Assembly: GCA_024509875.1 (NCBI GenBank)
Contig: JAMPIV010014153.1
Location: forward strand, 1 to 64,000
Source: Oreohelix idahoensis
Taxonomy: Eukaryota; Mollusca; Gastropoda; Stylommatophora; Oreohelicidae
Direction of reading: 5' to 3'
DNA length: 64,000 nucleotides
Shown here: in pieces, positions 33,229-43,600 of the stretch
Position numbering within the stretch: the stretch's first letter is position 1
Layout of the letters: each line of letters starts with the position of its first letter
Made by a program: the position numbers and the translations under genes
Notes under the pieces: model-generated
What the model was told of the DNA's origin: nothing
The model's input: the letters and a program-made list of their open reading frames with translations, nothing else
Databases searched by the model: none

Positions 33229-34793
33229 TTTGACTTTTATCTGTAGTAATTATTGATAATTACTGATTAAAATAGTCAATAGTAGCTTCAGAGTAATTAT
33301 TATACTTACTCAACTTAGAAATATTCAATATAAGTAATCACAATAGTACTGAACTTAATGTTTAAGTTCACCTAATAGACAATATTTTGTAACAATATTG
33401 TATCTAAATAATACTATATCATAAATAGTTATGATATCTGTTAAATATAATGTAATTATATCACACAATTAATTTCAATGTCCAATAATGTTGGGTATAA
33501 TTCCTAGTAATGATATTGTTCAATGTACTAAGTCACTCTCTTAGTACCAGAAAAGTATATTAAATAATATACAATGGGTCTATTACCTCAAAGGTAGCTA
33601 TAAGATTATTTATTTTGTCAATATATATATTATATTATTATGCCCTAGGCATCTATGATAAATTGTAGTGCTACTTTCTTGGACTATCACTGCATAATTA
33701 TGCAATGTCCCATATTACCCTTAAATTTCAGAAAAAATTAATTAAATTAGATTACAAGTGTATTATTGCATATAATAGCATATTATTAATGTAATATAAA
33801 TATATATCATGAGGACAGACAAGCAATGATGCAACTAAAGGGTACAAACAATGTCAAGACGCAAACAAGACATTTTCACAATTAAAAATGAATTTATGAA
33901 CTAAATAAAATAAGCGGAAATGTCACAGACCAAATGAAAGGTCATGGTCTGACCCGAGGTCAACTTAATATTCAAAGTACACAAAAAATAAAAATGACTG
34001 CGAAAAATGATGACGTCACAGGACTCATAACGGACGAAAATTTAATAATCATAAAATAAATGATAGTCAGAGGAGAATGGACGAAATAGTGACGAACATG
34101 GTACAGAACTGAATAAAATTATTAACTGAATACGAATAAAATACACCAATTATCTACGGGACAGTACAGCTAACGCAAATTGTCAAACGGTAGCAACTTT
34201 GGACAGACTGTCCAATGGCAACCTCAATGGGCTTCCAAAAGTGCGATCGTTTAAGTTCCCTAAGAACGACTGAAATCTAGGTGGTCAGCTGTTCGCGACA
34301 TTCCCAGAGATTTCAGTTCCCTCTCCAACCGGCCCACGAATTAACAACAAATACATACGATGGAAAACAAATTTAACATATATACATGAAAATACATAGA
34401 CATGCCTAATCAAAGCGAAATGGACTCAGTATTACGGTTTTGCAATGACGACAATTTAAACAGCTAGACTTATCTTTCCCGTTGCTTCGGTCAGTGCTAT
34501 AGGTCGTCAACAGCTAGGCTAATGCCCTTGACTGCCTGCTCCTGTAGTCCATTTCTTGTGTCTGCTTCAAATGACTTATTTTTCCCTTGGTTAGGCTTAA
34601 AAGAACGACTTCAGTTTTTCTCCGATAGTTTCACCTACACGAATTTCAGTGACGTCGCGTTGTTAGGCATTAGACTGAGTACTGCGTCATAGGTCATAAT
34701 TCAGCACATCATGTGATCGTAACTTGATCGTAAACATTTCATTCGAAAGTCATTCAGAAATTTTTTTGTCGATCCCCAGACACCGGACACCAC
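33229..34793 (-). other. 5' leader of copy A with primer-binding site
   Basis: About 1.56 kb, AT-rich, no coding. One base after the LTR, minus-strand TGGTGTCCGGTGTCTGGGG (about 34774-34792) is the likely primer-binding site. It shares TGGTG and CTGGGG with that of copy B, suggesting related primer tRNAs. Confidence 0.6.
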
Positions 34794-35614
34794 TGTTGCA
34801 AGTGGAAGTGGTCTGTTGCAAGGCGTGGTTTGGTTAGCTCTGAATAATGTTCCACGTGATATTAATAAAACAGTTATAAATGTCTGGCCATTGTTTTATC
34901 TTCTTGATATTCTTGAGTGATCGTGTATCGTGCCTTCTATGTAAGATTACGCGAATGCAGGGGTGGAAGATTCTGAATAATAATTGAACCTTGGAATACG
35001 ATTGATGTGACAAGTCGGTTCCATTGAGTCCACAATTATTTAATACAGATTACACGTCAAGACGATTCATGCATGTTGATCACAAAGGTACATATTATAA
35101 CTTGAAAATATATGGCATATATATGTAGATATCCTATCAGTCCTTGTCCAATAATCAAATTACTGTATGCAGATTGTCATAGCTGTATGCACGCGCGGTT
35201 GGGGTTTCCAACGGCCGACAGTGAGTCTATGAGTCTGGCAAAATCAAATACTATGGACTGTAATTCATCCTTCCTTAATTTTCACTTCGTACTGACCTTT
35301 AATCATTTCAAATCTTCGTAATAGCAATGGACTGACCCATGTCCGTACTTGCATAAAATATATCTGTATGGCAATACCATGCCCAACATTGGAAGGAGAG
35401 TCAGACGCGTCTTAACAGCTTGACGGTCAATGTGAAAAGGGTAGCGTTTCTTAGTTACCGACTGTGTCCTAAACAACTCTATACACGTCATAATCGATCG
35501 TGTCTAAAGCGTTCAAAATTGAAACCTCTATCGCAATATATTAAATGTCTTAACCTTTATAATTGCACGTCTGGTAACCTTTAGCAGACGGCGTTAATAT
35601 CATATACCGTAACA
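34794..35614 (-). repeat. 5' LTR of copy A, 821 bp
   Basis: Same length and ends as the 3' LTR. The small frames on both strands here are LTR shadows. Confidence 0.95.
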
Positions 35615-35619
35615 CCTCT

Positions 35620-36658
35620 ACTGACTGAACGCGTCAATGAGGATCGGTAAACATACAAAAGTCATTGGCCGAACCTTCATTTCATAGCTAAGTTCTTAAG
35701 CTGAAATATGTCCAATGTTTGTATAACACTCATAAACCACGATAGTGGGTTTTCACCTCATAACAAGATCTCGGTACCACTGTCCGATAGTAGGATACAT
35801 AATCTGTTCTCTTGACAGTGATCAAAAAATATGATGACAGGAATATAACATGGCCGCCTTCCTGAGTTGTCGCTCACTCACTCGTAGGAAGGTAGATATA
35901 AGCCAAAGTTACTTTATAATGTGCATATAAATAATTTCATAAAGTTTTCCATACAGCTCTACAGTAATCAAGTTAATTCACGTAGACATAACTGCTGTAG
36001 GAAAGCCTGTCATCTTCGTCGATACAAAACACGACCCTAGCGATACGAAGCACAATGTTCTATCTAGGCCTAATCGACTCGAGATCATCAAAAAATAGGG
36101 TCTGGCATAACTGGAGTCCGAATCACACATATGAGGAGGATCTCTGACAAATAGACTCTTGCAGAGACATAAACTTCTCCTAGAAAAACATCTATGAATC
36201 ACTGTTAAACCTTAAACAGTGCCAGCCCTGGAAAAAGCACTCAGTCATCTTAGCAACATTATCGGAACTCTTCACAACCCAGAAGGACTACGAAAACCTG
36301 CGCTAGATTCTGGCAGAAAGAATATAGTCTGACCTGAACATACAAAGGTATACAATATACGACTGAATCTTCTTTCACAAGACAAGTAGTACACATGAAT
36401 TCAGGCCATAAACATAACAAGCAAAATTAATCTATTTTCTGGCCCGAACAAATAAGAACGGACATGAATACAATGTCCATGCGCCGAGTCAATATCAAGA
36501 AAGATCACTCATATAATCAAAAGTGTAAATCAATCATGAATTATCTAGCTTTACCAGAGGAAGCATTTTCATACACAAATGAATGCAAATATATATTTTC
36601 CATATTAAATAGCCATATCGTATTTTTGTAATATGTGCGTCAAAATATGCACGCAACA
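35620..36658 (-). repeat. 5' LTR of copy B, second segment (1039 bp)
   Basis: Continues the B LTR from ACTGACTGAACGCG to GCACGCAACA. About 8 differences from 15145-16183, mostly transitions. Followed by the CCATG duplication of B at 36659-36663. Confidence 0.95.
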
Positions 36659-36837
36659 CCATGTAAGCCATGTTAGATACTAGTTGCGTTCAGTATCAGG
36701 TGACATACACAGAAACACAAATCAAGAACAATGGGCCGTTGTCGCAAATTGTTGGCCGCCATTGAAACCTACTTATACGCCAAGTAGTACTAGGGTCAAT
36801 GACCTGCAGACTTTTTCAAAAGTAAAGGTAGTAACTA

Positions 36838-37085
36838 TAGCAGATACTGCAGTAGGGGAGTAAAGTGTTAGAGACTTCACTATACTAGGTCAAGCATCGA
36901 GAGGTGGGGTGGTGACCAGTTCCCTTCTTCGCTGCCTTTGACTTCCCTAACACAAGAGCAAAGTCATGTACGCATTTACAGTTAACTAGACTAGAGCGTG
37001 TCGATGCCGTGAACGAACCCGGCACGTTTGCTGCGAGAGAACAGCGCTGCCTTGTTCCCGGGGGTCTCTGAGCCGACAAAGAAAG
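36838..37085 (-). mobile_element. tRNA-derived SINE, minus copy
   Basis: Matches the reverse complement of the SINE at 13220-13477: CAGATACTGCAGTAG, GTTAGAGACTTCACTATACTA, then ACTAGACTAGAGCGTG toward the tRNA-like head. Head diverged. Confidence 0.55.
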
Positions 37086-37111
37086 AATAGAACTATAGCT
37101 CTCTCTCGGGC

Positions 37112-38336
37112 ATGTCGTCAGAGTGGAATAATAAAAGTTTGTGCACGGAGCTGGCAATCTTATCATGTCGTCAGAGGGGACTAATAAAAGTTTGTGCACG
37201 GAGCTGGCAATCTTATCATGTCGTCAGAGTGGACTAATAAAAGTTTGTGCACGGAGCTGGCAATCTTATCATGTCGCCAGAGTGGACTAATAAAAGTTTG
37301 TGCACGGAGCTGGCAATCTTATCATGTCGTCAGAGGGGACTAATAAAAGTTTGTGCACGGAGCTGGCAATCTTATCATGTCGTCAGAGTGGACTAATAAA
37401 AGTTTGTGCACGGAGCTGGCAATCTTATCATGTCGTCAGAGGGGACTAATAAAAGTTTGTGCACGGAGCTGGCAATCTTATCATGTCGTCAGAGTGGACT
37501 AATAAAAGTTTGTGCACGGAGCTGGCAATCTTATCATGTCGTCAGAGTGGACTAATAAAAGTTTGTGCACGGAGCTGGCAATCTTATCATGTCGTCAGAG
37601 GGGACTAATAAAAGTTTGTGCACGGAGCTGGCAATCTTATCATGTCGTCAGAGTGGACTAATAAAAGTTTGTGCACGGAGCTGGCAATCTTATCATGTCG
37701 TCAGAGGGGACTAATAAAAGTTTGTGCACGGAGCTGGCAATCTTATCATGTCGTCAGAGTGGACTAATAAAAGTTTGGGCACGGAGCTGGCAATCTTATC
37801 ATGTCGTCAGAGTGGACTAATAAAAGTTTGTGCACGGAGCTGGCAATCTTATCATGTCGTCAGAGGGGACTAATAAAAGTTTGTGCACGGAGCTGGCAAT
37901 CTTATCATGTCGTCAGAGTGGACTAATAAAAGTTTGTGCACGGAGCTGGCAATCTTATCATGTCGTCAGAGGGGACTAATAAAAGTTTGTGCACGGAGCT
38001 GGCAATCTTATCATGTCGTCAGAGTGGACTAATAAAAGTTTGTGCACGGAGCTGGCAATCTTATCATGTCGTCAGAGGGGACTAATAAAAGTTTGTGCAC
38101 GGAGCTGGCAATCTTATCATGTCGTCAGAGTGGACTAATAAAAGTTTGTGCACGGAGCTGGCAATCTTATCATGTCGTCAGAGGGGACTAATAAAAGTTT
38201 GTGCACGGAGCTGGCAATCTTATCATGTCGTCAGAGGTGACTAATAAAAGTTTGGGCACGGAGCTGGCAATCTTATCATGTCGTCAGAGGGGACTAATAA
38301 AAGTTTGTGCACGGAGCTGGCAATCTTATCATGTCA
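37112..38336. repeat. 53-bp satellite, 23 copies with higher-order structure
   Basis: Unit starts ATGTCGTCAGAGTGGACTAA and ends GGCAATCTTATC. Units carry AGTGG (T) or AGGGG (G). The order of the first 15 is TGTTG three times, i.e. a 5-unit, 265-bp higher-order repeat; the next six alternate TGTGTG; units 22 and 23 read GAGGTGACT and G. A second variant (GTTTGGGCAC) marks units 13 and 22. Confidence 0.97.
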
Positions 38337-38389
38337 TATAAAGTGCTACAGAAACCACCGACCACAAGAGCATATGAATATTTCGGTAC

Positions 38390-38725
38390 AGGCTTCCCAC
38401 AAGTCCCAGGTGTACGCTTCCCACAAGTCCCAGGTGTACGCTTCCCACAAGTCCCAGGTGTACGCTTCCCACAAGTCCCAGGTGTAGGCTTCCCACAAGT
38501 GCCAGGTGTACGCTTCCCACAAGTGTCAGGTGTAGGCTTCCCACAAGTGCCAGGTGTACGCTTCCCACAAGTGCCAGGTGTACGCTTCCCACAAGTGCCA
38601 GGTGTAGGCTTCCCACAAGTGCCAGGTGTAGGCTTCCCACAAGTCCCAGGTGTAGGCTTCCCACGTGTCCCAGGTGCAGGCTTCCCACAAGTCCCATGTG
38701 TAGGCTTCGCACAAGTCCCAAGTGT
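38390..38725. repeat. 24-bp minisatellite, about 14 copies
   Basis: Unit CTTCCCACAAGTCCCAGGTG plus TACG. As 24 is a multiple of three, long frames stay open on both strands: plus strand gives an FPQVPGVR octapeptide repeat (38307-38768), minus strand CGKPTPGT. No signal peptide, promoter or homologous flank supports a gene; most likely non-coding. Confidence 0.9.
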
Positions 38726-39502
38726 AGTAGTGGCTGCAAACCTCATGAGGAGTCAATCTCTTAATTAAATAACACGAAAAAAAACGTAAAAAAAATTAAC
38801 ACGATCTTGGTTGTGAAGCAGACATGGCTCTTCTATTTCACAATCGTAACCAGCTAAGTTCCGGCTGACAGTCTGGGGCACAGGAATTCAGTTTCCTATC
38901 ACTAATACGTCTGTTTTGTTTCCAGAACGTAAGAAATTAGGTGTGTATCAAATGAAGGTAAGCTCTCGATCTCTGGGCTACATTTTCAGGACGAGACTCC
39001 GACACATTCCATATAATGTAAATCTGGGGAATATGCCTAAATGTCAAATTATTAAAGAAAAAAGAAAAAAGAAATAAAATAAAGAGAGTTATGGATTTAT
39101 TAAAATTAAAGCATAACAATATATTTGTCTAGAAACTCCTGGTGTATTTTTGTTGACTGAAATACTAAACAAAATATATGTTTAAATATGATCCGACCAT
39201 GTTTCTAGAGTTTTCCGTTAGATGCCAAATGGAGTTTGTCGGTGTATTTCTTTAGCCGTGTGGTGGCCACTCCAGGAATCAGTTTCTTGTCCGTCCCTAT
39301 AGAGCATGGTGCCTCCTGTGAACGTGCACCAAAACTTTCACGTTCTGTATCGTTATTTATGTAGTCATATGTTTTACTTGATGAAGTTGCCAGCTTCATA
39401 CACAACCTCATACACAACCTCATACACAACCTCATACACAACCTCATATCAGTTGCCTCTCACGACAAACCTAATCAAGCAGGAGTCATATTCTTTCTTC
39501 TT
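38726..39502. other. no gene seen
   Basis: AT-rich. One 12-bp tandem repeat (CTCATACACAAC) of about 4 units at 39395-39447 and a T run at 39502-39511. No coding region supported. Confidence 0.5.
39395..39447. repeat. 12-bp tandem repeat
   Basis: CTCATACACAAC repeated about four times. Confidence 0.9.
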
Positions 39503-39605
39503 TTTTTTTTAAATTAAGAGTTTTGCCATGTTCAACTTAGACATAAGGTCCGTCGGTTATATTAGGGCATACATCCAAATATAAAAGACCTGGTGGTCTG
39601 GTGTA
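39503..39605 (+). repeat. dispersed repeat R1, copy 2
   Basis: AGAGTTTTGCCATGTTCAAC, GTCGGTTATATTAGGGC and CCAAATATAAAAGACC in the same order and spacing as copy 3. Confidence 0.6.
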
Positions 39606-40027
39606 TATTGTTTTATCAGAGACCACCCGGGAACTCCACGGGACATTCCCAGATTGACAGTGTACCAAGTGTGTTCAAAATAACTGGGTGATGTACTTTA
39701 TGGCTGCCACATGAATACATTTTGTGATATGAGTTTCTCTTAGTGGGCCATGCAATGTATTCCGACTTCGAAAATGCGTATAATGCAGCCAAACTGGATC
39801 TACATCAAACACTAATAATACCTACAGTAGTCACTACGCATAAACGGGCGGTTGACAACACGCCAAGACAAGCACAGCTGCAAGGTTCTGATGAGCATAT
39901 AATAGTTCGAAGAATATACAGTCTAATCAAATACTTCAATACACAGAAAATGAATAAGGTAAGAAAATAAATAAATACATCACACTTACAGATCACCACC
40001 AATAGCCATTTGCACTGCCGCTGCTGA

Positions 40028-40172
40028 GTATGTGAATGCTTTGTGCAGGCTTCTTGCAAGTGGACCAGCTACATATGTGGACCAGCTACATATGTGGACC
40101 AGCTACATATGTGGACCAGCTATATATGTGGCTCCATCCTCCATTGGGAGCGAAAAGGAAATTGATGATGAT
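40028..40172 (+). pseudogene. LINE 3' end fragment with internal 17-bp repeat
   Basis: GCAGGCTTCTTGCAAGTGGA to GGAAATTGATGATGATGAC resembles the reverse complement of about 43410-43510 and ends in a GAT tail typical of LINE 3' ends. A 17-bp unit (GTGGACCAGCTACATAT) is repeated four times at 40060-40127. Confidence 0.4.
40060..40127. repeat. 17-bp tandem repeat, 4 copies
   Basis: GTGGACCAGCTACATAT, last copy with one change. Confidence 0.95.
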
Positions 40173-40914
40173 GACCAATAGTCAAGACCATGAGATAGAA
40201 AAGGGGGGGGGGGGGAAGAGAAGATGGTTGAGGCACACCAGACGGATGGGCCACCATTAAAGGAGACAAGAAAGACTTATGTATACAAATCTACTAACTA
40301 TCCTAAAATGAATGAGAGGAAGATCGTCTTAAAAAACAATAAGGGAATAATGCCTACTAAAGAAACATGAATGGAATAAGTGAAAGTAATATTTCATATT
40401 TAGAGAACGACACTGCGATAGATGAATCAACATGGTTAAGATTGTTAGAATTTGGCATCAAACGTCAGGCTAGCAGGGAATGGACGTATGAGAGGATGTA
40501 TCCGTCATGTATACAGTCAGCGTGCTACAGGAACAGTTAGAATTCATACACTTCGACATATGTTGAGGACGACTAAGCACCTATGGGTTTGCCCGGAGTA
40601 CAATGATGTCAATTCCGTTCAACAATATTGAACTTTACACAGAAGATGACAACAGGAGATAACCTGTCACAGCAGACCACATGAAAGTATTTCTCTTACT
40701 TAATTGTGACTGTTCCCCCCTGTTTGTGATCTACCCCAGGAGGATCAAGGAATTACTTGACTCGTGATACACTGAGTTTATTTTTGTGTCCTTTTTTTTG
40801 TAAACGCTGATGACCTCCATTTCATGCGCTGACTGGATGCTTATATTTTCTATTTCATTTATTTATTTCTAAAAACAAACAAACAAACAGAAGCACAATG
40901 ACTTAATATTTTAA
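40173..40914. other. no gene seen; poly-G run
   Basis: A run of 12 G at about 40204-40215 and otherwise AT-rich sequence. Nothing supportable. Confidence 0.5.
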
Positions 40915-41821
40915 AGTCTTCTCGTCATCATCATCATCATCATCAGTTGCCATCTCCACAACGAAGGTTGGCTGTAATGGATCTCCAACGTCTTCTGTCC
41001 CCTTGTCTTGGTGGTGCACTCTGATAGACTCTTTCTTGTCCATGTCTTGATGTTATCTTCCCACTTATAGCGCTGTCTTCCTCTTGCACGTTTGCCTTCA
41101 ACTCTGTCTTCTATTATGGTCTTCAATGTCCGGTGTTTTGTCTTTTTAAAATCACCAAAATATTTTAGCGATCTAATTTTGATCTCATTCATTAAGTATC
41201 TATTCGTTCCCACGTATTCCAGAACTTCTTTATTTGTTTTCTTCTCTTTCCGTGAGACTTGCCCCATTCTTCTATATATCCACATCTCGAGAGCCTCAAT
41301 TCTTTCTTCCAATTGCTTATTCATTGTCCATGTTTCTACACTACATAGTAATGAAGAATATATATAACACTTGATGGTTCTCAGTTTTAATTTGTGAGTT
41401 AGTTGTTTAGATGTTAGTGTCTGTCTCATGTTGTTTAGATGTTAGTGTCTGTCTCATGTTGTTTAGATGTTAGTGTCTGTCTCATGTTGTTTAGATGTTA
41501 GTGTCTGTCTCATGTTGTTTAGATGTTAGTGTCTGTCTCATGTTGTTTAGATGTTAGTGTCTGTCTCATGTTGTTTGGATGTTAGTGTCTGTCTCATGTT
41601 GTTTAGATGTTAGTGTCTGTCTCATGTTGTGGAATGTAGCTTTGGCATGTCCTATTCTCTTCTTGATTTCTGTTTGACATCTACCATCTTCTGCATCATC
41701 CATATCTGCATCTTCAAACTTAATCTGGCCGGCATCTGTTGCATTCATTGCCGCAACATGGCCTTTACTGGTCTTTTCGTTCAAACTTGCTGCTCTGGAG
41801 TGAAATATATGCCGTTTGACC
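40915..41821 (-). pseudogene. LINE RT C-terminal fragment, family L3
   Basis: Minus strand. Encodes GQIKFEDADMDD, DGRCQTEIKKRIGHAKATF, then LKLRTIKCYIYSSLLCSVET, MWIYRRMGQVSRKEKKTNKE and GKRARGRQRYKWEDNI, the classic tail after the RT of RTE-like LINEs. It ends with a TGATGATGATGATGATGATG tail at about 40924-40945. The conserved YLGS segment is missing and a 28-bp unit is expanded eight-fold inside it (41403-41626), so it is dead. The clade is not certain. Confidence 0.75.
41403..41626. repeat. 28-bp minisatellite, 8 copies, inside the L3 LINE
   Basis: TTGTTTAGATGTTAGTGTCT plus GTCTCATG, eight units; unit 7 has one change. The unit corresponds to codons for MRQTLTSKQ on the minus strand. Confidence 0.97.
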
Positions 41822-42204
41822 AAACCACCCGTGTGTTGCCGCGGAGCCCGAGGAGATAACAGACAATGGTAACACTGAACCATAACACACATGCCGCGGA
41901 AGACGACGAAAGAGTGTTGGGCATGGGGCTGGCTATTTGATCCTCTAAAAACGTACTCCCATTAACGTCTGTACGTTGGCCTTGAATGTGACAGCATCAC
42001 AAGGCAGTCAGAATGCCCAGAGTTTTGTTATGAGATCTACAAATATATGTAGAAGAGAACTGGTGACGTGTCTAACGAGAATAACGATGACATGAAAAGA
42101 ACTTCAATGGATAGTGGCCAGACAGGAGAACTTGGGAGTGAGCAGATTGAAGGCCTAGGCTCCTTGGGGAGCTAAAATGTAGTGATGATGATGATGATGT
42201 GATT
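41822..42204 (+). mobile_element. miniature, internally deleted RTE derivative
   Basis: Starts CACCCGTGTGTTGCCGCGGA and carries GTTGGGCATGGGGCTGG, like the 5' end of the RTE LINE at 21481. It ends GAAGGCCTAGGCTCC, then a GATGATGATGATGATG tail, like the 3' end of that LINE (GAAGGCCTATGCTCC at 24668). The roughly 2.8 kb between are missing. Both ends kept and about 380 bp long: a non-autonomous element likely mobilised by the RTE machinery. It directly abuts the L3 fragment. Confidence 0.7.
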
Positions 42205-43342
42205 GAAGCTGTTTTATTTTGAATGATGTATTTGATATTTGCGGCAGTAGTGCCCTGTTGTTTGAAAACTAATTGCTATTTTCTAGTCTTCTTATGATGT
42301 CTTACAACTGTTCTGTATTCTTACCCTACTGTTGTTTTTTTTCTGTAACTCAGTTAATTATGACTAGAGTACATTGTAGAGGCAGGAAACGCCCCTGTCT
42401 AACTTCCGATCTGGCTTGGGAAATTTTTCGAGAGTAAATGCGCAGTCATAACCGTCGGTTTGTGTTGTGGTGTAGGATGTCAACTAATCTCTCATAGTAT
42501 CATGTGAACGATATTCAAATGTGAATTCTATTATGCTGTATGCGCTAGTATTCTCCCAGCACAAAGATCTAGTCTTGTGTGATTTTTCCTTTCCCGGACA
42601 CCCACCTGTTCTTGTCAATGTATTATATATGATTCTTACCAGTAGTATTCTGCTAAATCTGTTTGTTTTTTTTTAAATAAAGTTTTGGCGAGGCGCGTCG
42701 CGTTCAACCTAGTCGGTTATATTAGGGCGCATGTCCAAATATAAAAGACCCTTAGGTCTAACAGTGATTATAAATATATTCTGCTAAAATGTTTTCTCTA
42801 TGTCAAGGTCAACCTAGTTAAGATTCTAGGAAACAAATGTGAACGTATATTATCAATTACTCAAACCTTTTTTCATATGGAGGTGTGGCGTGGTACATAT
42901 ATGTAAATAACTGAATGCTGTGGCGAAATGAATGACTAGTCTAGGTCCCAAGTCCCGATAAAGCTATAAATGATTCAACATCAGAACGGCACCAACTGTG
43001 CCAACAATATGAAGATATCCAAACTCCTTGCTACACACATGAATATTTAATTACGATTCCATTTGACATGATGCATCATATAAATCCTGTAAAATTTTGA
43101 TCCACTATTTCCATAATTTATCTTTCTTAAGAACACAATTATTATATTCTCTATCCAGCTATAAGTTCCCTGTAGGAACGTCTTCCAAAACTGCAAGACA
43201 TGCAGTATACACGTCCAGTCCACACAGTGGAAACATCAACAATAATCATGTCGCTAGGCCAAACAAAGCCACGTCATATGCGACTTACGCATAGCGACCA
43301 CAAAAAGGTGCTAACACTTGTGATCACTATATTTACTTAAAT
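42205..43342. other. no gene seen except dispersed repeat R1
   Basis: AT-rich, no supportable coding. R1 copy 3 lies at 42681-42765. Confidence 0.5.
42681..42765 (+). repeat. dispersed repeat R1, copy 3
   Basis: AAAGTTTTGGCGAGGCGCGT, CGTTCAACCTAGTCGG, TTATATTAGGGCGCATGTCC and AAATATAAAAGACC. All three copies are on the plus strand and share a TATA-box-like core about 30 bases after GTTCAACCT. Nature unknown: may be one end of a transposon or a promoter module of one. Confidence 0.6.
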
Positions 43343-43600
43343 TATAAACTCACATGTGACGTGCAAAAGGCATTGGCACAGGAGGTAAATCATCATCAGC
43401 ATTTTCAATGAAAGATCAAATGGAGGTAAATCATTATCATCAATTTCCTTGGCGTTGCTTACAGAGCATAGAGCCACCACTACAGCTGATCCTGCAGGAA
43501 GCCTGCACCAAGAGCTGTATAGAAAATCTCCTGAATGGCACATACAAAAAGTCTCATTCACAAAACATCCTGTCTGAGACAGAATTAAATTCAACACTTA
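43343..43600 (-). pseudogene. LINE 3' end remnant
   Basis: Minus strand contains GCAGGCTTCCTGCAGGATCA and CGCCAAGGAAATTGATGATA, similar to the fragment at 40028-40172, ending in an imperfect GAT tail. Very short and decayed. Confidence 0.35.

Larger units (their letters stand above)
26534..35614 (-). mobile_element. Gmr1-like Ty3/gypsy LTR retrotransposon, copy A (complete), nested in the 5' LTR of B
   Basis: Two 821-bp LTRs (26534-27354 and 34794-35614), TG and CA ends, 5-bp target duplication CCTCT at 26529-26533 and 35615-35619. About 4 mismatches between LTRs by eye. The empty site is visible in the 3' LTR of B at 15140-15144. A single gag-pol frame fills most of the interior. It is the best preserved of the four copies. 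Confidence 0.97.
14759..36658 (-). mobile_element. Gmr1-like Ty3/gypsy LTR retrotransposon, copy B (complete, with two nested insertions)
   Basis: Both LTRs are 1425 bp when the nested copy A is removed from the 5' LTR (26148-26533 plus 35620-36658 gives the same 1425 as 14759-16183). The element is flanked by CCATG at 14754-14758 and 36659-36663, a 5-bp target duplication. LTR ends are TG and CA. About 8 mismatches between LTRs were counted by eye. Internal order on the minus strand: leader, gag, protease, integrase, RT, RNase H. It is dead: an RTE LINE interrupts gag, frameshifts lie in gag and RT, and copy A splits the 5' LTR. Confidence 0.95.

Noticed and set aside
37112..38336. CRISPR array
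   Set aside because: Units are directly contiguous with no unique spacers, and the genome is eukaryotic; it is a satellite.
38294..38746. minus-strand cysteine-rich repeat protein (CGKPTPGT)
   Set aside because: It is the complement of a 24-bp minisatellite; any frame stays open because the period is a multiple of three.
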